Of a stretch of 18,926 nucleotides of DNA, positions 14,445-18,926 are shown piece after piece. Under the pieces are notes generated by a model. That model had not been told where the DNA came from, made no database searches, and saw nothing but the letters and a program-made list of their open reading frames with translations. How positions within the stretch are numbered: the first letter of the stretch is position 1; every line of letters begins with the position of its first letter. Source of the DNA: Deltaproteobacteria bacterium (GTDB lineage Bacteria > Desulfobacterota > Desulfobacteria > C00003060 > C00003106); contig JAFDAE010000091.1 in NCBI GenBank assembly GCA_019314005.1, positions 1 through 18,926 of the forward strand. The letters are read 5' to 3'. Made by a program: the position numbers and the translations under genes.

Positions 14445-14474
14445 TTGACAAGTTAGATAATTATCTAATATATT
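14445..14474 (+). promoter_or_regulatory. Predicted promoter of the export locus with a palindromic operator
   Basis: The -35 is TTGACA (14445-14450), the spacer is 18 nt and the -10 is TATATT (14469-14474). The spacer contains TTAGATAATTATCTAA (14453-14468), a perfect 16-bp palindrome filling the space between the two boxes. A dimeric repressor binding there would block RNA polymerase. It drives the 194-residue secreted protein and probably the genes behind it. Confidence 0.65.
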
Positions 14475-14609
14475 ATATGTATTAGAGCGTTATCCGGTGA
14501 CTTTTGTAAAATGTGACATCTTTTTTTCAGGCAGGGAAGGAAATAAATTCAAACGGAGAAATGGCGGTCTTGCAAAGGTCTCAACTTAACTCCGGAGGGG
14601 TAATTTGCC

Positions 14610-15194
14610 ATGAGAAGGTTTCTTAAATATCAGAGGCATATGTTAGGCGCCCTTTTGGGAGGCGTATTGGCTGTAGCCCTTTTGGTTTCTTCGGTTCCAG
14701 CCGAGGAAATGGCTGCGGAAGAGAAACTAAAAAGTGCTGACGCGTTATTAATCAATGCCTATGAAATGGCGTCAAAGGCTCGAGAGACGAGTGATATACA
14801 CCTTGCCCAAAAGGCCTTGGAGCTGACAAATGAGGCATCAGCGCTCCTTGCGGAGATAGCCTCTATAGCCCAAGATACGGGCAATACAGACTTGGCGCAG
14901 GCAGCCATGAATGTGATCAGGAATCTTATGGGAGTAATCAACCAGGTTATCGATGCCGCTCAATATATTGCTCATACCAGTACCGACTCACGCACCGTTG
15001 CTGCGGCGAAAGAAATTTTAGGCGGTGTGGAAGAGGTTCAAAATCTAAATAGGACTACTATAGACACAGCCCTTGCCACTGGCGCCGTCCCCGGTCCGAC
15101 CAAAGAATATGAACACCCTGAAACATACCGCCTCAAGATGCCGGTACAGGAAGAGCCGCACATTCATGACATGGAACCCGCCAGTCCAATATAA
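14610..15194 (+). CDS. Small secreted helical protein of unknown function, first gene of the export locus
   Basis: A 194-residue protein that I do not recognise. Residues 1-31 are a clear Sec signal peptide (positive MRRFLKYQR, hydrophobic 'GALLGGVLAVALLVSSVPA'), with likely cleavage after 'VPA'. The mature part is rich in Ala, Glu and Leu and looks fully alpha-helical through about residue 150 ('ADALLINAYEMASKARETSD', 'LAQAAMNVIRNLMGVINQVID'). It ends in a Pro/Glu/His-rich tail ('EEPHIHDMEPASPI'). GGAGGGG precedes the ATG by 9 nt. It is followed after 66 bp by an outer-membrane barrel gene and then by export genes, so a periplasmic accessory role in polysaccharide export is a reasonable guess from position only. 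Confidence 0.8.
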   Translation: MRRFLKYQRHMLGALLGGVLAVALLVSSVPAEEMAAEEKLKSADALLINAYEMASKARETSDIHLAQKALELTNEASALLAEIASIAQDTGNTDLAQAAMNVIRNLMGVINQVIDAAQYIAHTSTDSRTVAAAKEILGGVEEVQNLNRTTIDTALATGAVPGPTKEYEHPETYRLKMPVQEEPHIHDMEPASPI

Positions 15195-15250
15195 GGGAAC
15201 AGAGGGAAATCAAGCAGAACATAGACCTCCTTTTCAAATTGTATAACGAC

Positions 15251-15255
15251 AGAGG
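15251..15255 (+). promoter_or_regulatory. Ribosome binding site of the beta-barrel gene
   Basis: AGAGG, 5 nt before the ATG at 15261. It matters because a 61-nt palindrome begins only 9 nt after that ATG. The good spacing supports 15261 as the original start. Confidence 0.6.
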
Positions 15256-15260
15256 CAGTT

Positions 15261-16529
15261 ATGAGATTCAAACTACACAGTGAGACCTTTGAAAAATGCA
15301 ACATTTTTCAAAGGTCTCACTGTGTAGTTTTGTTGGCTATTATCCTTATCTCACTATCTTCTCCTGTGGTATCTCTTGCGGCAAAATTTAATATAAAACC
15401 TAAGGTTTCAGCTAGTTGGCGAGTGGACACTAATTATTACAGAGCGGAAGCCACTGAAAGTGAAAGAGAGGTTGAGACATATCTTATTCAACCTGGAATT
15501 GAACTTGGCATAGAAACGGCCAAGAGCGAGTTGCTTCTCGATTACACCTTGGATGCCTATTACTACGACGATAGAGATACCGTCCCCCCAGGCCGGCGAG
15601 CAAGCGATGAGAATGATTATGTCGGCCACACAGGCATTCTTAAGGCCGGCTACAGACCATTTGACCGAGTGCTCCTGGGATTGGAGAATCATCTTTACAA
15701 GACCCGGGATCCGGCATATTCAGATACACTAAGTAATGCCGTAGACAGGGAAAAATACGTCATTAACCGGCTGACGCCCATGATTTTGTACGAATTTGGC
15801 CCCAAGTTCTCGATTGGATTACGTTATCGGAATACAGAGACCAACTACAGCAGGACCAGCCTTGAAGATTCCAGCGAACATAGGGGCATCTTCGATATGA
15901 TCTACAATTTTACACGCACAGCGACCGTTGATCTTGAATACCATTACTGGAAAAGGGATTACGATCGCACCACCTCCGATTACACCTCGGACCAGCTCAT
16001 GCTTATTTGCAGGAAGCAATTCAAATCCCTTGTCTTCGAAGCAGGCGGCGGATATCAGGACAGGAATTTTGATGATTCTACAGTGGAAGATATCGATACA
16101 TTTACCTATCGAATCGCCATTACGGGACATACCCCCCCTGAATCGGGAACTCCAAGGAGTCATATCTCCCTCGCTGCCGAATTGAACCTCAACGACCAGG
16201 GTCTTGGGGAGGAATATTACAAAGCCCACCGTGTTTCCCTGACTGCCGGGCGTCGCTTTCTGGAAAAACTGCTGGTAAGCATTACCGGATACTACCAGAA
16301 AAGTGATTACGAAAACACCACCGGGCTTACGCCGGAAGGGACTATAGAGACACGGGATGATGATACCTACGATATTTCCGGACGCATCGGCTACATGTTT
16401 ACCGATTGGCTTACTCTCTTCATCACCGCAGGCTATGAGGAGCGGGACTCCAATTTGGCCGGCCATGATTATGACAACAACTATTATATAGCCAAACTTC
16501 AATTCGGTCACAGGCTGGGAAGTAAGTAG
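15261..16529 (+). CDS. Outer-membrane beta-barrel protein of an exopolysaccharide locus
   Basis: A 422-residue secreted protein. The hydrophobic core of the signal peptide is 'VVLLAIILISLSSPVVSLA', with likely cleavage after Ala. The mature part consists of alternating, aromatic-rich beta strands such as 'SELLLDYTLDAYYYDDRD', 'ATVDLEYHYWKRDY', 'LLVSITGYYQKSDYE' and 'NNYYIAKLQFGHRLGSK', the layout of a large outer-membrane barrel of the BBP2-like type often found next to Wza-type export genes. It is a probable outer-membrane pore or adaptor for polymer export. The signal-peptide n-region (residues 4-23) is unusually long and is encoded by a perfect 61-nt palindrome, so it seems to be a repeat inserted between the start codon and the hydrophobic core. 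Confidence 0.8.
   Translation: MRFKLHSETFEKCNIFQRSHCVVLLAIILISLSSPVVSLAAKFNIKPKVSASWRVDTNYYRAEATESEREVETYLIQPGIELGIETAKSELLLDYTLDAYYYDDRDTVPPGRRASDENDYVGHTGILKAGYRPFDRVLLGLENHLYKTRDPAYSDTLSNAVDREKYVINRLTPMILYEFGPKFSIGLRYRNTETNYSRTSLEDSSEHRGIFDMIYNFTRTATVDLEYHYWKRDYDRTTSDYTSDQLMLICRKQFKSLVFEAGGGYQDRNFDDSTVEDIDTFTYRIAITGHTPPESGTPRSHISLAAELNLNDQGLGEEYYKAHRVSLTAGRRFLEKLLVSITGYYQKSDYENTTGLTPEGTIETRDDDTYDISGRIGYMFTDWLTLFITAGYEERDSNLAGHDYDNNYYIAKLQFGHRLGSK
15270..15330. repeat. Perfect 61-nt palindrome inside the beta-barrel gene's signal-peptide region
   Basis: The arms 15270-15298 and 15302-15330 are 29 nt, fully complementary, around the 3-nt loop CAA. The right arm contains CAAAGGTCTCA (15309-15319) and the left arm its complement (15281-15291). 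It is read through in frame without a stop. In the mRNA it would form a very stable hairpin starting 9 nt after the A of the start codon. Confidence 0.95.
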
Positions 16530-16566
16530 GGCTGAAAGCTCAAAAAAAGCATTAAATCGATGCTGT

Positions 16567-16573
16567 AAGGGAG
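16567..16573 (+). promoter_or_regulatory. Ribosome binding site of the export-protein gene
   Basis: AAGGGAG, 3 nt before the ATG at 16577. The spacing is short. The start codon overlaps the repeat-derived decamer TGAGACCTTT (16578-16587). Confidence 0.5.
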
Positions 16574-16576
16574 CTT

Positions 16577-16804
16577 ATGAGACCTTTAAATTCTCATATC
16601 CAAATTTCACAAAATATTTCTTCGGACTTTCAGCTTTCAGCCTTGAGCTTTCAGCTCTTTTCGCCACGCGCTCTGCGCTCTGCGCTCTGCGCCATCGCCC
16701 TGGCGCTTCAGGTCGCCTTTTTTCTGTCCCCTGCACTATCCCTTGCCCAGGGCAAGGCCTACCTCATCGGGCCACGGGATATCCTCACCCTGACAGGAGG
16801 TTGA
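16577..16804 (+). CDS. Wza/GumB-like polysaccharide export protein, N-terminal fragment
   Basis: This 75-residue frame encodes a signal peptide ('CAIALALQVAFFLSPALSLAQG') followed by the first strand of a Poly_export domain, 'KAYLIGPRDILTLT', and then stops at TGA 16802-16804. The rest of the domain continues in the next frame. The signal-peptide n-region (about residues 18-41) is encoded by two heptanucleotide arrays, 16627-16654 and 16669-16689. Proteins of this family form the periplasmic/outer-membrane channel for capsule or exopolysaccharide. The fragment alone cannot be functional. Confidence 0.7.
   Translation: MRPLNSHIQISQNISSDFQLSALSFQLFSPRALRSALCAIALALQVAFFLSPALSLAQGKAYLIGPRDILTLTGG
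16627..16689. repeat. Two heptanucleotide tandem arrays in the export-protein signal peptide
   Basis: The first array is CTTTCAG, CTTTCAG, CCTTGAG, CTTTCAG at 16627-16654. The second is three exact copies of CGCTCTG at 16669-16689. Seven is not a multiple of three, so gain or loss of a unit would change the reading frame downstream. Confidence 0.85.
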
Positions 16805-16830
16805 TCTGACCGTATCCTCCCATGGCATGA
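16795..16830 (+). pseudogene. Frame break in the export-protein gene
   Basis: The upstream frame ends ..LTLT-Gly-Gly-stop at AGGAGGTTGA (16795-16804). The downstream frame reads E-V-D-L-T-V-S-S-H-G-M-I-N-V across 16797-16838, which is the expected continuation of a Poly_export domain. Skipping one base (+1) after GGT would join them, but from the family I expect about eight to ten more residues between these parts. A short out-of-frame deletion therefore seems likelier. Confidence 0.65.
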
Positions 16831-17537
16831 TCAATGTCCCCTTTATAAGCTCTATTAAAGCAGAGGGGCTGACACTTAGCCAACTCGAAGTCCTGATTAC
16901 CGAACCCCTGGCCGGCGATTATTTTGTCAATCCTCAGATACATATCCATATCAAAGAGTATCACAGCCTTCAATATTACATCTCAGGGGCGGTTAAACAA
17001 CCGGGACTATATGAGATGACATCGAAGGCAACCCTGATGGAGATCATCGCAAAAGCCGGCGGGGTCTTAACGGCACGAGGGAACGTGGCCTACATATTGC
17101 GTGCCTCCACAGAACACATCGCAAAAGGCGAGGATGTTGAAAACCTGCCCTCGCACAAAAAGCCTATAAAAGTGGATCTAAAAAGACTTCTGGACAAAGG
17201 GGACATGAGTTGCAACTTGGTTCTCCAATCAGGTGATGTGGTTTATGTCCCGCTTGAAAAAGCGCTCAATTTAGCCGAGTCCAAGATATATGTGGAGGGG
17301 AAAGTAAAAAACCCGGGAGTGTATGACTATCAGCCGGGGCTGACCGCCCTGAATGCCTGTATCATGGCGGGTGGTTTTGACAAGTTTGCCGCGCCAAACC
17401 GTACCAGGATTATACGCAAAGAGGACGATAAGCAAAACATCATCAAGATAAACCTCAATGCTGTAAAGACAGGAAAGATCGCAGACGTCCAGCTCAAACC
17501 CGGCGACCTGATCCACGTACCCGAGACGTGGTTGTAG
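16827..17537 (+). CDS. Wza/GumB-like polysaccharide export protein, main fragment with two SLBB domains
   Basis: This 236-residue frame carries the rest of a Poly_export domain ('GMINVPFISSIKAEGLTLSQLEVLI', 'YFVNPQIHIHIKEY') and two SLBB domains. The first is about 'YYISGAVKQPGLYEM...AKAGGVL' and the second 'IYVEGKVKNPGVYDYQPGLTALNACIMAGGF'. It ends with 'LKPGDLIHVPETWL'. No C-terminal amphipathic barrel helix like that of E. coli Wza is visible, so it resembles GumB/EpsE-type export proteins that need a separate outer-membrane partner; the barrel gene just upstream could fill that role (inferred). The ATG at 16827 is only the first Met after the frame break and has no ribosome binding site close by. 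The Wzc-like gene follows 18 bp later. Confidence 0.8.
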   Translation: MINVPFISSIKAEGLTLSQLEVLITEPLAGDYFVNPQIHIHIKEYHSLQYYISGAVKQPGLYEMTSKATLMEIIAKAGGVLTARGNVAYILRASTEHIAKGEDVENLPSHKKPIKVDLKRLLDKGDMSCNLVLQSGDVVYVPLEKALNLAESKIYVEGKVKNPGVYDYQPGLTALNACIMAGGFDKFAAPNRTRIIRKEDDKQNIIKINLNAVKTGKIADVQLKPGDLIHVPETWL

Positions 17538-17555
17538 CGCAACCTTGGAGATAGT

Positions 17556-18926
17556 ATGGATAATTTGAAATCTGAACAGTCCCCACATCTTACCGAATAT
17601 TACCATATCCTCATCAAGCATAAATCACTCATAACCGCTTCTTTGGTGATAACCGTTACCTTGACACTCCTTTTTACCTTTCTGATGAAGCCGGTCTTTA
17701 GAGCCAACACCACGATGGTTATTGAAAAAGAGCAGAGCACATCTCCGCTGACCGGCGAGAGATTGGACTATGAGAGTTACCTTTCTCAATCTCTCACATT
17801 CAATACCCATTTTAAACTGATCACATCACGCCCCATCCTGGAAAAAGTGATCAAAGATCTCAAGCTGGATCGGCTTGACAGGGAGCAAGGATTGGAGGTC
17901 AGTCCCCTGAAAGATTTCCTCTCCCGGTTTGGGAGAAATGTCCGTCTACTGCTGGGGCAAGGGAAGAAACCGTTAACCCCCCGGGAGGAGTTGGCCCGGC
18001 TTGTCGCAAAACTGCAAACAAAGATCGATATTGAAGAGGTAAGGGATACCCGTCTCCTGAAGGTGAGCGTGGAAGATCAAGACCCTGTTATGGCCAGGGA
18101 TATCGCCAACAGCCTTGCCCGAGTTTATATTGAGTTTAACATCGCCAACCGGCTTCGGTCTTCTCAGAATACGCTAAGTTGGATGACCGACCAGCTATAT
18201 GAGATGAAAAAAAGGTTGGAAGATGCCGAAGAAGAGTTCCAGATCTATAAACAACAGGAAAAACTGTTCTCTATCAAGGGAAAGCAAAAGGTCATTACAC
18301 AAAAGATAGAGGATTTTAACGACGCCTATCTCGAGACCAGGAATAAACGACTTGAGCTGGATGCCAAATTGGCAGAGTTGGACCGGAGCTTCCAGTTGCA
18401 GGGCGATGTTCTTCATGCCCGTTCCCTTATCGACAATTCCGTCATTGATAGTCTTTATACTCAACTGCTTGACTCAGAGGTAGAGTTTAGCCGCCTCAGC
18501 AAGGTCTTTAAGTCCAAACACCCGAAGATAATTCAGGTCCAAAGCAAGATAGACAAGACCCGAAAAAAGCTCAATGAGGAATTAAGAAAAGAGGTGCAAA
18601 ACCTGAAGACCGAACGAACTGTCCTTTTTGATAAAGAGAAAATCTTGCAAAAGACCATAGCTGATTTTGAGAAAGATGCCCTGGAGACCGACAAGAAAGA
18701 ACTCAAGTACGGCATCTTAGAGCGAAATGTGGAAACGAACCAAAAACTGTATGACACATTGCTCTCCAAGATAAAAGAGTCCGACATAGTGGGCGATTTC
18801 GATGTCTCCAATATACGAATAACCGAAAAGGGAACGATTCCCCTTGCGCCTGTCAGGCCAAAGAAAAAACTTAATTTTGTCTTGAGCGTTATATTCGGTC
18901 TGATGACCGGCATCGGTCTCGCGTTT
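17556..18926 (+). CDS. Wzz/Wzc/GumC-like polysaccharide chain-length protein, partial at right edge
   Basis: 457 codons are open from ATG 17556 to the end of the window, with GGAG 5 nt before the start. Residues about 24-48 form the first inner-membrane helix ('LITASLVITVTLTLLFTFLM'), preceded by the short cytoplasmic 'LTEYYHILIKHK' typical of Wzz domains. The periplasmic part has 'LYEMKKRLEDAEEEFQIYKQQEKL' and later heptad-rich coiled coils, then 'SKVFKSKHPKIIQVQSKI'. The Pro-containing 'PLAPVRPKKKLN' precedes the second membrane helix, which is cut by the window end. Such proteins set polymer chain length and couple to the export channel. Whether a tyrosine-kinase domain follows cannot be seen. 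It is 18 bp after the export-protein gene, clearly the same operon. Confidence 0.92.
   Translation, partial: MDNLKSEQSPHLTEYYHILIKHKSLITASLVITVTLTLLFTFLMKPVFRANTTMVIEKEQSTSPLTGERLDYESYLSQSLTFNTHFKLITSRPILEKVIKDLKLDRLDREQGLEVSPLKDFLSRFGRNVRLLLGQGKKPLTPREELARLVAKLQTKIDIEEVRDTRLLKVSVEDQDPVMARDIANSLARVYIEFNIANRLRSSQNTLSWMTDQLYEMKKRLEDAEEEFQIYKQQEKLFSIKGKQKVITQKIEDFNDAYLETRNKRLELDAKLAELDRSFQLQGDVLHARSLIDNSVIDSLYTQLLDSEVEFSRLSKVFKSKHPKIIQVQSKIDKTRKKLNEELRKEVQNLKTERTVLFDKEKILQKTIADFEKDALETDKKELKYGILERNVETNQKLYDTLLSKIKESDIVGDFDVSNIRITEKGTIPLAPVRPKKKLNFVLSVIFGLMTGIGLAF

Larger units (their letters stand above)
14231..14609. other. Divergent intergenic region between the sensor and the export locus
   Basis: No coding sequence is supported. 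It contains a 98-bp inverted-repeat element (14301-14398), a strong plus-strand promoter with an internal palindrome (14445-14474) and a leader of about 130 nt. The leader carries CAAAGGTCTCA at 14573-14583 and the GGAGGGG ribosome binding site at 14594-14600. No clear promoter for the minus-strand sensor was found. Confidence 0.6.

Noticed and set aside
14506..14530. CRP (cAMP receptor) site near TGTGACATC in the export-locus leader
   Set aside because: Only the left half TGTGA is present; the expected TCACA half at the right spacing is absent.
14531..14600. Possible GEMM-type cyclic-di-GMP riboswitch in the export-locus leader (pieces such as CAAACGGAGAAA and GCAAAGG)
   Set aside because: The conserved tetraloop hairpin and the pairing partners cannot be formed from the sequence, and the GCAAAGG piece belongs to the dispersed CAAAGGTCTCA repeat.
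15819..16511. 230-codon open frame on the minus strand
   Set aside because: It lies wholly inside the beta-barrel gene in antisense, has no ribosome binding site, no recognisable domain, and an unnatural composition typical of a shadow frame.
16795..16804. prfB-like programmed +1 frameshift as the explanation of the split export gene
   Set aside because: The Shine-Dalgarno-like sequence overlaps the slip codon instead of lying 3 nt before it, GGT to GTT re-pairing is poor, and residues seem to be missing; it is kept only as an alternative under the frame-break finding.

Overview
The window looks like a chromosomal segment of a Gram-negative, sulfate-reducer-like Desulfobacterota (deltaproteobacterial) genome, probably near Desulfobacterales. 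This is an inference from gene content (FolE2, class I adenylate cyclase with HEAT repeats, UDP-glucuronate decarboxylase, a Wza/Wzc-type export locus, an outer-membrane lipoprotein) and from intergenic palindromic repeats of a style I associate with that group. I see no rRNA, tRNA, CRISPR array, transposase or integrase.

Layout. From 144 to 5192 all genes are on the minus strand: a HEAT-repeat protein with a C-terminal receiver domain, a half-size Gdt1/UPF0016 membrane protein, aroC and aroK (end of the shikimate pathway, apparently one transcript aroK-aroC), and folE2 (GTP cyclohydrolase IB). The gaps among these genes are packed with palindromic repeats; one supplies the last codons and stop of aroC and another abuts the stop of folE2. 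Back-to-back sigma-70-like promoters at 5260-5336 separate this block from a plus-strand block at 5575-12524: a very large HEAT / pentapeptide / class I adenylate cyclase gene that is broken inside its catalytic domain, a TPR plus periplasmic-binding lipoprotein, and uxs. A minus-strand Cache-PAS sensor (12537-14183) converges on uxs.

From about 14445 rightwards lies the start of an exopolysaccharide export locus: a strong promoter with a perfect 16-bp palindrome between -35 and -10, a small secreted helical protein, a beta-barrel outer-membrane protein, a Wza/GumB-like export protein broken by a frameshift, and a Wzz/Wzc/GumC-like chain-length protein cut off by the right edge. Uxs would supply UDP-xylose for such a polymer.

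The most unusual signals are: (1) two genes (adenylate cyclase and the export protein) whose reading frames break at conserved positions, apparently with short deletions; (2) a dispersed motif CAAAGGTCTCA or its complement, which lies in or next to the translation start region of three consecutive export genes, once as a perfect 61-nt palindrome inside a signal-peptide-coding stretch; and (3) heptanucleotide tandem arrays inside the signal peptide of the export protein, which could change frame by slippage.
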